Below, piece by piece: positions 9,182-18,419 of a DNA stretch of 64,000 bases. This stretch comes from CALECP01 sp964389925 (GTDB lineage: Bacteria > Chloroflexota > Anaerolineae > Promineifilales > Promineifilaceae). Both the position numbers and the translations under genes were made by a program. The notes under the pieces are model-generated. The model saw nothing but the letters and a program-made list of their open reading frames with translations. It was not told where the DNA came from and did no database searches. Every line of letters starts with the position of its first letter. The first letter of the stretch is position 1. The DNA is taken from the NCBI GenBank assembly GCA_964389925.1, contig CAYMGE010000018.1, positions 1 to 64,000 on the forward strand, written 5' to 3'.

Positions 9182-11686
9182 TTAAAACCTAACGTTAGTT
9201 GGGATGTTGTCTTGGTCATCATCATCAACCAGTTCTTCGTTTTCATAGCGCAAAACTACATCGTCGATTCGCATCGTGTCGCCATGTGCGAGGATGATCT
9301 GTTCGCCGGCGGCTATCGGCCGATTTTGGTGATAGAAGCGTAGGTTATTCTCGACTGAACGCAACTCCATCATGTCGCCTGCCTGCGTCGCCGTGACGTG
9401 TACTTCGGCTACGCGCACGCCGTCATCATTACGGATGACTCGCGTGACCCCCCGCCCTGCAAAACCTGTCGCAATGCTAAAGTCGTTACCTGCCCCACTG
9501 TCATCTTCGATGTAACCGGGGATGATTACCGGCCGATTCTGGGCCGCTCGCGTCATAAGGACAAACACGATCAACCCAAGCAGCACACCACCACACAGCA
9601 GGAAGACCCATGATGGCACGTTGATCGCCTCCATAATGCGCGGCAACAATGGTTCGGATGGCTCAGGCATCGGCGTTGGGGTTGGGATGATCTCAATGGC
9701 GGATACGTCTTGTGTTGGCGAGGGAATCGGTGTTGGGGTTGCGCTGCCCTCAACTTGGAACTTGACGCTGCGGAAGGGTGCGTTGAAGGTTGTCTGACCG
9801 ATCTTCTGCGCCGTCAAATAATACTCCAATACATACTCTTTGCCCGGCTCTAAAATGACCGTCGTTGGGATGCTGCCTGTGAAGGAGCCGACCCCGTCGG
9901 TGTCCACACTCTCTGTTAGCTGGAAGTCTTGAAGCGGGGTATTGCGCTCGGTCGCATCATACAACTGTACCATCACATTGCTGTCTGTCTCATTCGCTTC
10001 ATAATCAAATCGCTCTGCGCCAACCATCATATTCACCAATAGTGGGATGGGCGCACCCGCTGGATAGACACTGTCGGCGGCTGGCTCAATCACGTCAACC
10101 CACGGCACGGTATCGACGTTGATCGGCTCGGAACGCTCGAAAGGATAGATGATGACAGGTGCGTTGGCGTTTGGTTGCACGGCGATTTCATAAGCACCGG
10201 GATCGGTAATCCCGTCGTCAAAGGTTGCCCAAATGCGACCGTCGGTGATCTCTAGGCTGCTGCTTCGGCCGATTTCGCTGCCATCGGCACTGTTGAGGAC
10301 GACTTCGGCGGCCGATAAATCTTCTCGACTCAGCGGATTGCCGCTGCCATCCTGCAAAATCATTTCAACCGTCAATGACGCATTGGTGGGCAATGTACCG
10401 TTGGGCGGCTGAATAATCTGCACACTTTCGTCGGATACATAGATTGGGTTGTAGCTGACCGTTCCCTGCCCCTCCAAGACAATTCGCCATGTCCCGCCCC
10501 ACGAATCGCCTGCGTTGACTGGACGCTGTATATTCCAAACTTCGTTCAAACCGTTCTCTGAGATGATCTGTTTTGCGAAGTACGGCGGTTGAGGTGGGTC
10601 TGGTGGCTTTGCGCCAATGACTTCGACATCGGCCGCATCAAACACCCGAACCTTTACATCTGCATTCTCTTTCGCAATACTGAGCGTCACTTCTCGCTGT
10701 GCGCCATTGATAGGAAAGTTGATTGAGTCATTGGGAGCCTCGACCGTTTGTGAGTCGGGGATTTGATAGCATAACAGTTCCTCCAGTAGTTGTGTAAACA
10801 ACGTCCGCATGTAGCGCGTAAATTCGCTATCGGAAAGATTTTGCGGTGGGAAGAACTTACCATTGGTTGAACTCTCAATATCCTGCCACAATTGACGTTC
10901 ACGTTGCGAGAAATCGGCAACGCTGTCGGGCTTCCGCACAATGTAAGAATAAACGGGCGTGCCTGTCGATGGACACGTCGCCCCATCGTAGTTAATCTGT
11001 GGGAAATTTTGGGCAGCAAATAGACTGATGCTCGTTAAATATGGTTCGTATGCAGCCTGTTCTACCGCATCGAGTTCCAAGTTATCATCGGCACGCGGTT
11101 GCAGGTTAGCCGTCGAAGTTTCTGGCACACCGTCCGTCAGCACAAGCACGACAGGTTTATAGTTTGGCTGGTGATTCTGGCTTAAAAGTCTAAATGCCTC
11201 CTCAAAGCCTGCCTGCAAGGGAGTCCAACCACCTCTCGCGTTAGCATTTGCGCGGTCGCGCAATGTGTTTGTCTGATTGCGAAGGTCGCTCAGTAGCTGC
11301 AAACGCGCCGTCTCGTTGTTTAGGGAGATGAACCCGTTGGCCAAGTTAGTGGTTGCTGGCCCCACGCTAGTGTTGTTCTCGCCTGCAAGTTGTGTTCCCT
11401 CAGTCCCAAATGTGACGACGGCAAAACGAACATCTTCAACGGACTGCTGCACGGCGAGGGTATTGATGAGAAGCTCGGCCGCATCAACCCGTCGTCCCAT
11501 CGGATCTGTCCCCGAATCAGCCCCACCTGCCTTCGTGCGAAACATTGAGTAGGACTGATCGATCAACAACACCACCTCAAGATTTGGCACAGGCGACTGT
11601 TCCTGCGCAATGCTCGGCCGCACACCAAGCAGACCACACACAAGCAGCGAGAATAATATGATTTGACGAATATGAGGGTGTATCAT
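9182..11686 (-). CDS. Exported vWA-domain protein with one membrane helix and cytosolic FHA-like tail
   Basis: 834 residues. A signal peptide (about 1-28, ending SIAQ) leads to a von Willebrand A domain (about 35-305) with an intact metal-binding site: DQSYS (Asp43, Ser45, Ser47) and the later LTDGVPET loop. Beta-sandwich-like regions follow, then a Thr/Pro-rich linker, one transmembrane helix (about 690-714) and a 120-residue cytosolic tail. The tail shows FHA-like strands with RPIAAGEQIILAHGDTMRI, the usual last part of an FHA domain. vWA domains bind protein ligands through a divalent metal, so this protein can connect an extracellular partner to phosphopeptide recognition inside. It is followed at once by the tubulin-like GTPase. 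AGGAG lies ten bases before the ATG. Confidence 0.85.
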   Translation of the reverse strand: MIHPHIRQIILFSLLVCGLLGVRPSIAQEQSPVPNLEVVLLIDQSYSMFRTKAGGADSGTDPMGRRVDAAELLINTLAVQQSVEDVRFAVVTFGTEGTQLAGENNTSVGPATTNLANGFISLNNETARLQLLSDLRNQTNTLRDRANANARGGWTPLQAGFEEAFRLLSQNHQPNYKPVVLVLTDGVPETSTANLQPRADDNLELDAVEQAAYEPYLTSISLFAAQNFPQINYDGATCPSTGTPVYSYIVRKPDSVADFSQRERQLWQDIESSTNGKFFPPQNLSDSEFTRYMRTLFTQLLEELLCYQIPDSQTVEAPNDSINFPINGAQREVTLSIAKENADVKVRVFDAADVEVIGAKPPDPPQPPYFAKQIISENGLNEVWNIQRPVNAGDSWGGTWRIVLEGQGTVSYNPIYVSDESVQIIQPPNGTLPTNASLTVEMILQDGSGNPLSREDLSAAEVVLNSADGSEIGRSSSLEITDGRIWATFDDGITDPGAYEIAVQPNANAPVIIYPFERSEPINVDTVPWVDVIEPAADSVYPAGAPIPLLVNMMVGAERFDYEANETDSNVMVQLYDATERNTPLQDFQLTESVDTDGVGSFTGSIPTTVILEPGKEYVLEYYLTAQKIGQTTFNAPFRSVKFQVEGSATPTPIPSPTQDVSAIEIIPTPTPMPEPSEPLLPRIMEAINVPSWVFLLCGGVLLGLIVFVLMTRAAQNRPVIIPGYIEDDSGAGNDFSIATGFAGRGVTRVIRNDDGVRVAEVHVTATQAGDMMELRSVENNLRFYHQNRPIAAGEQIILAHGDTMRIDDVVLRYENEELVDDDDQDNIPTNVRF

Positions 11687-11798
11687 TAGCCAACGCTCCT
11701 AAAAACTTTTCCTGACAATATCATAGTTATGATGCCACACTCAAGCACATAAGCCAGCACCCGTCCAGCCATATTGCAGACAATCGTAGACAATGGGC
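11687..11798 (-). promoter_or_regulatory. Intergenic gap with a dyad upstream of the vWA gene
   Basis: This 112-base gap is one of the largest inside the cluster. It contains the inverted repeat ATCATA-GT-TATGAT at 11720-11733, about 35 bases before the vWA start codon, and the vWA ribosome-binding site AGGAG. The TATGAT arm resembles a -10 box on either strand, but I find no convincing -35 partner. It may be an internal promoter or operator. Confidence 0.3.
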
Positions 11799-14738
11799 TT
11801 AGTTATCGGCCGACTGCACATACGTGAAAGCCAGTTTTGCCAAGTCTGCATTGCCTTCACGTTGCAAGACCGCTTTTGCCTTCTCGCGCAAGAAGGCCTT
11901 GTCCAAAGCCTGTCGAAATTCGTGGACGTTAGCATAGCGATCGGCCGCGTTGTCTTTGATGGCCTTTTCGATCACGTCCTTAAATTCCATCCCATACTCA
12001 ACCTGTCGCAGCGACTTCTCCCAATTTTCACTGCGAGTTGCAGAACTAACCATAGCCCCTGTTCCAACTGTGTGAAGACCGGCGGCCAGTGTATGACCCA
12101 TGTATAGCGCACGTGCGCTGCGTCCTGTAAGTAGTTCAAACAGCATTGCGCCGAGTGAGTAGATGTCGGCCGTCTCAAACACGGCCGAATCCTGCACAAG
12201 TACTTCTGGGGCCGAATAGGCGGCTGTCCCAAATTCGGCGCGTTGACCGCGCTGTGTGACCACACCTAAATCGAGCAGATAGACCTTGCCATCCGTTGTT
12301 AGATAAACGTTGTGCGGTTTGACATCGCAATGAATATAGCCAACGTCATGCGTGTGCATCATTTCTAATGTGGGCAGAATGATGTTATAAATCGCCAAAA
12401 TATCAGACAGACGTAACCCAACTGGTTTGCTGCTGTCACGATTGATCTGACGTGAAATTTGGCTTAAATCCCCGCCCGATAGCAGTGGCATGATGAAGTA
12501 AGGAGCCTTGTTTAATTGAGCGTCATTTCCTTTTGCGTAGACGGGCAGAATATGTTCACTTTTCTTACTCAAATCTTCCATCAATCCAATTTCGCGGCGG
12601 AAAGAGTAACGTGCCTCACTCACCTTATCCTGATCCATTGCCAATACTTTTGCGACCTTGATTGCGCCATCACTGTTGTCTTCAACCTTAAATATCTCTG
12701 CCATCCCGCTTTCGTACACTTGGTCGATGACGCGATATTGACCATCGATCATATCTGGCAAATGCTGGCGACGTGCTTCAAGCGTGTAGGTGCGATTATC
12801 GATCACAAAATTGAAGTGGCGAGGCCCTATGTAGGTTGCATTGATCAACTGGTGCAGGTCTTTCGCTCCGATGCGTGCGCCGTTGACGCTGCCCAGATCC
12901 CGAATACAGATATTGCGTAGATTGTCCTCGTCGGGCGTAATCAGCAGATGGGGCGTTGAGATACTGCTTTGCGGCACGACAATTTCGTGCAGAAAGCGGC
13001 GCGTAATCAGGACGTTCTTGCTGTCTTGTGGGTTGAGCGGCAGTGAGTATTCTGCTTGGTCATCCTGCGGGTTGAGGCTAATCAGCTTGCGATTGTGGAT
13101 GTCAACGAGAAACTCGGCCGATTCACCCAACTGAATATGCGCCCCATCTGCAATTACCTCTTGTCCACCCGGTGGCAGCAAATTGCCATAGACACGTGTC
13201 CCATTCAAGCTACGCAAATCTTTAATCGTCACGCGATCAGAGCGAAAGCGTAAGAGCGCATGAGGTGTGGAGACATCATTGAAAATTGGGTTATCCAATA
13301 CCAGTTGATTCTGCTTGAGCGAGCTACGAACCAACATTCCCCCTTTATCACCAACCGAGCCAACGGGATCATCGTACCCCTGCACCTGCATCGAGTACTC
13401 AATATGGCGACGATCCTTCAAAAAACTCGTCGCACGCTTTCCCCCTCCGCTACTTCCGCCCGGTGTCGTGTCGTTTGGGTCAATAGGTCGCACATTACCG
13501 CTGGGGGCAATGCTCACATGGCTATCGTCATACTTCTTACCGTTCACGATTGACTCTCCGCCACGCCCCCCATTGCCACTCGGCGGGGCGGGATTGGCAG
13601 ACGCATAGCGACGCACGCTGGGAGCGGTGGCTGGATCGACCTCACGCAAGACGGATGAGCGCACCTTACCGACCGTTTCATCAATTGTCCCACGTATAAA
13701 TGGGTTGGCCGGTCGTCTAATCCTCGTTGGGCAATCCTCTTCTTTATGCCCCGTTAGTCCACAAATGAGGCATGGCTCTTCATTCTCGGCCGACCCTGCT
13801 TGTGTTGTGGGAGTCACACGTGCAATGGGGGTCGTTCGGTTTGGACGCGGCCGAGATGGTCTTTGTGGTTGTTGTCCGCCACCACGCCCGCGCAAATAGA
13901 CGACAACCATTGCAATGACAATGATGGCTAGCAGACCAATCAAAATAGCGAGAATGATGTTGAATAGACGTGGGGTTAATTCAAATGGCAGCTCAAGGTT
14001 GCCAATTCGTGTCACAGAAGGCTGTGAAGTTGCTTCGGGCTGGGTGACAGGCGTATCAGTTGTGCCAGTCTCATCTTGTTCGGCTGGGGGAGCAGCATCT
14101 TCAGGCTGTAATTGATCGATTTCGCCGACCAAGTAATCAACCTGTGTCCCAAAGCGTTCGATGATCTGCTCGGCACTGTCGATACTTGGCTCGGCCGAAG
14201 CCAGCGCAGCATTGTCCCAGCCATTAAACGCACGCCAAACGGCAATTTGCGTTGCCCCTGAATCGACTAGGTTCTCGCTTTTTGCCCGCCGTAACACCTC
14301 CCGCGTTGCCTCTGGAACCTCTCCCACATATTTCAGCGTAGAGTAAAGCACACTGCTATCGGGTGAAACCCGCTCGTTTGATGTTTCGAGACAGTACCCC
14401 TTGATCGTGACCGGAACGCTCGCGCCGGGCGCGATGTCGAGTGGATTGCCCTCATCACCTGCTAGCACGAAGCTGCAATACGACTCGTTTTGAGGGGCGA
14501 TGATGTCGCCCGCCACAAGTGCAACGCGCAGCGGCGTGTTTGTCTGGTTGGTCAAGATGCCCGTCAAAGTTGGCACATTTGTCGTGAAATCACTGCTGCC
14601 GCGCAGCTCAGAGACGAGTAAATCCCCATCACGCACAGGTGATATCCAGTTGATCAACTCTTGTGCTTGTGTTGATCGCACGTTAAATAAAATGATAAGC
14701 GACACAAACAGGCCAAGAACAACACGTTGTTTAAGCAT
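11799..14738 (-). CDS. Transmembrane receptor kinase: exported domain, zinc knuckle, two FHA domains, Ser/Thr kinase
   Basis: 979 residues from ATG 14738 (GAGGTG five bases upstream, 8-base overlap ATGCTTAA with the upstream stop); a longer frame to 14810 would bury the signal peptide. Order: signal peptide (1-25), exported domain (26-255), membrane helix (257-282), CCHC zinc knuckle (Cys323, Cys326, His331, Cys336), low-complexity linker, FHA1 (about 455-545, His493, Asn512-Gly513), FHA2 (about 575-655, His597, Asn619-Gly620), Ser/Thr kinase (about 668-945). Kinase residues look intact: Lys694, catalytic HCDVKPHN (Asp805, Lys807, Asn810), DLG Asp823 and APE (843-845); the glycine loop is the reduced YESGMAEIF. 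It should phosphorylate cytosolic Ser/Thr targets in response to an outside signal, its FHA domains binding the products. PP2C is its expected antagonist. The zinc knuckle is unusual in such a protein. Confidence 0.9.
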   Translation of the reverse strand: MLKQRVVLGLFVSLIILFNVRSTQAQELINWISPVRDGDLLVSELRGSSDFTTNVPTLTGILTNQTNTPLRVALVAGDIIAPQNESYCSFVLAGDEGNPLDIAPGASVPVTIKGYCLETSNERVSPDSSVLYSTLKYVGEVPEATREVLRRAKSENLVDSGATQIAVWRAFNGWDNAALASAEPSIDSAEQIIERFGTQVDYLVGEIDQLQPEDAAPPAEQDETGTTDTPVTQPEATSQPSVTRIGNLELPFELTPRLFNIILAILIGLLAIIVIAMVVVYLRGRGGGQQPQRPSRPRPNRTTPIARVTPTTQAGSAENEEPCLICGLTGHKEEDCPTRIRRPANPFIRGTIDETVGKVRSSVLREVDPATAPSVRRYASANPAPPSGNGGRGGESIVNGKKYDDSHVSIAPSGNVRPIDPNDTTPGGSSGGGKRATSFLKDRRHIEYSMQVQGYDDPVGSVGDKGGMLVRSSLKQNQLVLDNPIFNDVSTPHALLRFRSDRVTIKDLRSLNGTRVYGNLLPPGGQEVIADGAHIQLGESAEFLVDIHNRKLISLNPQDDQAEYSLPLNPQDSKNVLITRRFLHEIVVPQSSISTPHLLITPDEDNLRNICIRDLGSVNGARIGAKDLHQLINATYIGPRHFNFVIDNRTYTLEARRQHLPDMIDGQYRVIDQVYESGMAEIFKVEDNSDGAIKVAKVLAMDQDKVSEARYSFRREIGLMEDLSKKSEHILPVYAKGNDAQLNKAPYFIMPLLSGGDLSQISRQINRDSSKPVGLRLSDILAIYNIILPTLEMMHTHDVGYIHCDVKPHNVYLTTDGKVYLLDLGVVTQRGQRAEFGTAAYSAPEVLVQDSAVFETADIYSLGAMLFELLTGRSARALYMGHTLAAGLHTVGTGAMVSSATRSENWEKSLRQVEYGMEFKDVIEKAIKDNAADRYANVHEFRQALDKAFLREKAKAVLQREGNADLAKLAFTYVQSADN

Positions 14739-15933
14739 AGGGCACCTCACTGGCGGGGGGATTGTATGGGATAGGGGTGAAGAGATAGTTGTGTTGTGTG
14801 AGTTCCACAATCGTTAACTCATGCCTGTTGAGATCGCGCGATTTACCCGCTGGCACATCGAAGCTATCAACGCGCATCTCGCCACCCTGACTTTCATTTT
14901 TGATCACAAACTGGTTTGTTCTGGCGATGTAAACGATAGTTGCATGCTTGCCCGATACGTCATTGAATGGAATGACAACGTCATTGGCGCGACTGCGGCC
15001 GACCGTCAAACGCGGCTTTCTCTGAGCCTGGAACACGAGCAACTGCTTACTATCGGGGTCATTTTGCAGCGACCAATAAGCGATCTCCGGCTGGTAGTTG
15101 CGGTCACCAACGACAAAAAGCACCTCACCCATCTGGATGATGTCACCGACTTTGACATTGACCGTCTGAAAAATTTCGACGTTGTTGAGGCGCAGTGGTG
15201 CGCTTGTCGCGCCGCGTGAGAGGCGCAAGCGTTCGTCATCAAAATCATAGGTGAGGCTGGCATGGTGGCGTGCGACGGTGGCAAACAGCCTATTTTCACC
15301 GGCATCGATGTAGCCGGCGCGAAGATCAACGGCTCGGCCGATGTCCAGCGTCTCATTGCCCGGCTCAAACTGAAACAAAATACGACTGGTGTCAGGCAGC
15401 GCCGGCTGCAAGAAAATGGTCAGCTTTTCCAGCGAGTCACAATAGTCACACGGCTCGCTCCGTTTGCGCTTAATTCCACAGGCTGGACAGGTGTTTTTGA
15501 GGCGCGGCGCGGCGTTCTGGCTAAATAAATCCCATGTTGTCGGTAACTCAAGATAGTAGGCTGCTCCCAACGAACCAACCAGCATCAAAAACAACACGAA
15601 TGCCAGCCCGTTGCTCCACGTCTCTTCGGTAAAAAAGCCGGGCAGTACGCTTACAAAGTTGTCATAAGGATAGTCAAACCACAGCACGATCAGCAATGCA
15701 ACTGCCAAAAATAAGTGGGCAACGCTTGCGCCCAAGCGAACCCACGCAAAACGCACCATGATGCACAGGCCAAGCACAATGCTTGTCACGCCTGTTGCCC
15801 CCAACATGCCACGCTCGACGATTGACCAGCCTCCAGCTAGCAACACGCCCGCTGCCAGCAACAACAGCGCGGCTCCACCAAGCAGCCAGCTTGTCGAAAT
15901 TAAGTTTAACCAGATTGATCCCTGCCTGCTCAT
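14731..15933 (-). CDS. Polytopic membrane protein with zinc ribbon and two FHA domains
   Basis: 400 residues. ATG 15933 is chosen because AAGGAG stands seven bases upstream; an ATG at 15939 would be only one base from it. Four hydrophobic helices (about 12-34, 44-62, 68-87, 110-130) are followed by a four-cysteine zinc ribbon (Cys149, Cys152, Cys162, Cys165). Two FHA domains follow. FHA1 is divergent (about 180-282, with DIGRAVDLRAG and RHHASLTY). FHA2 is canonical (about 295-385, with VGRSRANDVVIPF and SGKHATI). Topology puts both FHA domains in the cytosol. It overlaps the kinase gene by eight bases, so the two products are probably made together. This looks like a membrane docking platform for phosphorylated components of the cluster. 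Confidence 0.85.
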   Translation of the reverse strand: MSRQGSIWLNLISTSWLLGGAALLLLAAGVLLAGGWSIVERGMLGATGVTSIVLGLCIMVRFAWVRLGASVAHLFLAVALLIVLWFDYPYDNFVSVLPGFFTEETWSNGLAFVLFLMLVGSLGAAYYLELPTTWDLFSQNAAPRLKNTCPACGIKRKRSEPCDYCDSLEKLTIFLQPALPDTSRILFQFEPGNETLDIGRAVDLRAGYIDAGENRLFATVARHHASLTYDFDDERLRLSRGATSAPLRLNNVEIFQTVNVKVGDIIQMGEVLFVVGDRNYQPEIAYWSLQNDPDSKQLLVFQAQRKPRLTVGRSRANDVVIPFNDVSGKHATIVYIARTNQFVIKNESQGGEMRVDSFDVPAGKSRDLNRHELTIVELTQHNYLFTPIPYNPPASEVPYA

Positions 15934-15953
15934 AAACATACTCCTTGAAGAGT

Positions 15954-15981
15954 AAGGATGAAGGATGAAGGATGAAGGATG
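15954..15981. repeat. Four tandem copies of AAGGATG
   Basis: The heptamer AAGGATG is repeated exactly four times (28 bases), between the ribosome-binding site of the FHA membrane gene and the stop of the preceding gene. Copy number at such a short tandem could vary by slippage and alter the leader of the downstream gene. Confidence 0.85.
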
Positions 15982-16000
15982 AGAGTTGCGCTATATCCCG

Positions 16001-17101
16001 TCATTCTTTGTTTGTCTCCAAATAAATGGGTTTGTAGGCTGCGCCAAAGTGTGCGACTTGCCGAAACTCGGTTTCCCAATAATAAAGGTCTTTAACAACA
16101 AGCTGTTCATCTTGCCAACTGCCACGCATCAACCCCGATGAGTTGACATCTCGGATGCGGTTCTGGTTTTTCTCAAGTGCTTCGACCGCGTTACCCTCTG
16201 TAATAGCAAGACGCAATGTTTTTTCGCCAAGATCACCAGCGATCCAACGGTCTTGAATTTGGCCTTCAACAATTGCTACATCCAACTGGTCTTGTGCATT
16301 GACGGTGTACATGACGATTGGCGTTAGGTGAATCGGCCGATTGCCCACCAGCATCGCTTTCTGTTCCTGACAATCAGCAGGCTCACTCCTTCGCATTTGT
16401 GAATAGTGACATGTCCGTGCCGCTGCAAAAAATTGTGGTGCTTCGCCAATCAGCCAAAATTTGCCATGTGCAGCGTGTAACGCTTCCGCCCCATTGCCTT
16501 CTTGCCACAGGATGATAAATTCCATTCGTGAACGTGTATCATTGAAAATAACGCGCAGCTCACTTTGCTCGAGCATGTTGGGGTGAATCGCTCCCGACAA
16601 CTGTATTAAGGGTTGATTTGGGATGCGCGTAATCACCCAATCGTCCTTTTTCAAATCTTCCACCTGCTCGATGTCATCTGAAACGTATTCAATCGCGGCG
16701 ACCTCATCTTGGCTCAAGCTGGGCGGATAATCTGCTAATTTGAGATAAAGTTTCAACCCTTCATCATGTAGTGCGTAATAGCCCATCAGCAATGGCTTAT
16801 TGGGTTCGCTGAGAATAGGTGGATTGATTCCTCGTATCCACGCTTGAGCTTGTGAAGAGAATGGACGCTCATCGCCACGACTACCAAATGTCGGAATTGG
16901 TGTGCCCTTCTTATCGAAAGAGGGGGACGTTTTTGTGATCGTTGGTGGGTCTGGTGTTGGAAATAATGCCGCTCGAACAAGTGTAATAATGACAATCCCG
17001 ACGCATAAAAGTGGAACTGCTAACAGGAGTAGTACGAGTGGTGTCGGCCGATTGCCCGAGCTTTCATTTCCATAATCTTCTTCCCTCAAATCCTCATCCA
17101 T
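16001..17101 (-). CDS. Single-pass membrane protein, paralogue of the preceding gene
   Basis: 366 residues with AAGGAGAGG upstream of ATG 17101. A short acidic cytosolic N-terminus precedes one membrane helix (about 21-46), a Thr/Pro-rich linker and an extracytoplasmic domain of about 280 residues. That domain aligns along its length with the protein encoded at 17220-18419. Shared points include PPIL near the start, IPNQPLIQLSG against IPNEPLFQLTG, FWLIGEAP against VWLIGESP, GDLGEKTLRL against GNLGEKTILH, and SGLMRGSWQ against SGLIKGYWD. I recognise no known family. Being outside the cell and duplicated, it may be a ligand-recognition partner for the receptor kinase or vWA protein. This copy carries two TCGGCCGA octamers; its paralogue carries none. 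Confidence 0.75.
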   Translation of the reverse strand: MDEDLREEDYGNESSGNRPTPLVLLLLAVPLLCVGIVIITLVRAALFPTPDPPTITKTSPSFDKKGTPIPTFGSRGDERPFSSQAQAWIRGINPPILSEPNKPLLMGYYALHDEGLKLYLKLADYPPSLSQDEVAAIEYVSDDIEQVEDLKKDDWVITRIPNQPLIQLSGAIHPNMLEQSELRVIFNDTRSRMEFIILWQEGNGAEALHAAHGKFWLIGEAPQFFAAARTCHYSQMRRSEPADCQEQKAMLVGNRPIHLTPIVMYTVNAQDQLDVAIVEGQIQDRWIAGDLGEKTLRLAITEGNAVEALEKNQNRIRDVNSSGLMRGSWQDEQLVVKDLYYWETEFRQVAHFGAAYKPIYLETNKE

Positions 17102-17219
17102 TGGAACCCTCTCCTTACTTTACGTTTTCATTCTCCCATTCTTAACTGGCAGATATCAGAATACTTTTTGCTAATCAGACTTTATTTACTATGTCATCTA
17201 TGTAAACTTATGGATAATA

Positions 17220-18419
17220 CTATGGTCTAGGAAATATCTTGTTGTAGACACCAGAAAATTCAATGCCTGACCCAAAATTCTCTTTCCAAGCATATATATC
17301 AGACACCTGCAACATTTGTCCATCCCAATAACCCTTTATCAAACCTGACTTGTTGATCTTAGAACCGTCAGGGCTGTTGGTTACGCCATCGCTTACAACA
17401 TTATCAACGACATGTAGAATAGTCTTTTCTCCTAAATTACCGATAATCCAACGTGGTTGAGCGAATTCTATATTTATGACGCTTATATCAAGCTGTTTCT
17501 CAGCTCCGACTGTGAACATAACCAATGGTCGTTCTAACGGAATAGGTATCTTGCCGTTAAACATGTCTATCTGCTGTTCACAAGACCGATTAGTATCTTG
17601 AGTCACACGAAACTGACGACAATCGGATAACGCCTGAACTAGCCTTGGTGATTCGCCTATAAGCCATACTCGTCCCCCCGCAGCAGCAATTTGCTCACGT
17701 TCTTGATCACTTAGCTGATAATCGACAGTAAATTTCATAGTCGATATTGATGGCGATACAGTAAGGGTCAACGTGTTAGAATCAGCAACGAGACTTTCTT
17801 CAGCAACCAAACCTGTCAGTTGAAAAAGCGGTTCATTCGGTATGCTCGTTGCTATCCAACCATATAATGGGATGTTGTTTGCAGGGTTTTCAGGCCGATT
17901 TTTAACTTGATCTGATGAGCTTTCAATTATTCGCAACTCGTCTAGGTTATTACTTACAAAGCCTATTGCTCTTAGGAAATGCCCCGATGTACTATTATTA
18001 TCTGGAACATAATGCGACATTAAAGTGGGTTGCTCTGCCTTACTCAGTAATATAGGCGGATAAACATTACCAACCCACTCACTAGCACTCTCATTATATT
18101 CAGGCCCTTGCACTATAGTCGGAACAGCTACATCATCGCCTTGAATAACACCTGTAACATTGTTCACTAGCGTTTCACGATTATCGAGGGTTGGAATAAC
18201 TTCTGGCACAGTTGTTTGGCCTACAGAATCTACAGCTTCTGGCGCAGTGCCTCCCAAAAGCGATGCCCGTGCCGTCCACAGCAGAATGATAGCCAGAAGT
18301 AAAAAGCCACCAAAAATTATGCCAATCACAAAAAAAATTGGCGAACGCGATGCCCTTGACTGCGATTTCGCATCCGTTCCATCTTCTAAAATGTCAAGAA
18401 TTTTGTCGAAATCATCCAT
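17220..18419 (-). CDS. Single-pass membrane protein, divergent tandem paralogue, AT-rich
   Basis: 399 residues from ATG 18419, which overlaps the PP2C stop as ATGGATGA and has GAGG eight bases upstream; a GTG at 18437 is possible. A short acidic cytosolic segment is followed by a membrane helix (about 29-52) and an extracytoplasmic domain homologous to that of the next gene (16001-17101), with VWLIGESP, GNLGEKTILH and SGLIKGYWD as shared landmarks. Identity is clearly below the level of a recent copy. Base composition is visibly richer in A+T than the neighbours and the TCGGCCGA octamer is absent, so it may have come from another strain or evolved under different constraint. The function is unknown; the family looks specific to this cluster. 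Confidence 0.75.
   Translation of the reverse strand: MDDFDKILDILEDGTDAKSQSRASRSPIFFVIGIIFGGFLLLAIILLWTARASLLGGTAPEAVDSVGQTTVPEVIPTLDNRETLVNNVTGVIQGDDVAVPTIVQGPEYNESASEWVGNVYPPILLSKAEQPTLMSHYVPDNNSTSGHFLRAIGFVSNNLDELRIIESSSDQVKNRPENPANNIPLYGWIATSIPNEPLFQLTGLVAEESLVADSNTLTLTVSPSISTMKFTVDYQLSDQEREQIAAAGGRVWLIGESPRLVQALSDCRQFRVTQDTNRSCEQQIDMFNGKIPIPLERPLVMFTVGAEKQLDISVINIEFAQPRWIIGNLGEKTILHVVDNVVSDGVTNSPDGSKINKSGLIKGYWDGQMLQVSDIYAWKENFGSGIEFSGVYNKIFPRP

Noticed and set aside
14739..14810. A longer start for the receptor kinase.
   Set aside because: It would place 24 residues before a clear signal peptide and overlap the upstream gene by 80 bases; ATG 14738 has GAGGTG and an 8-base overlap.
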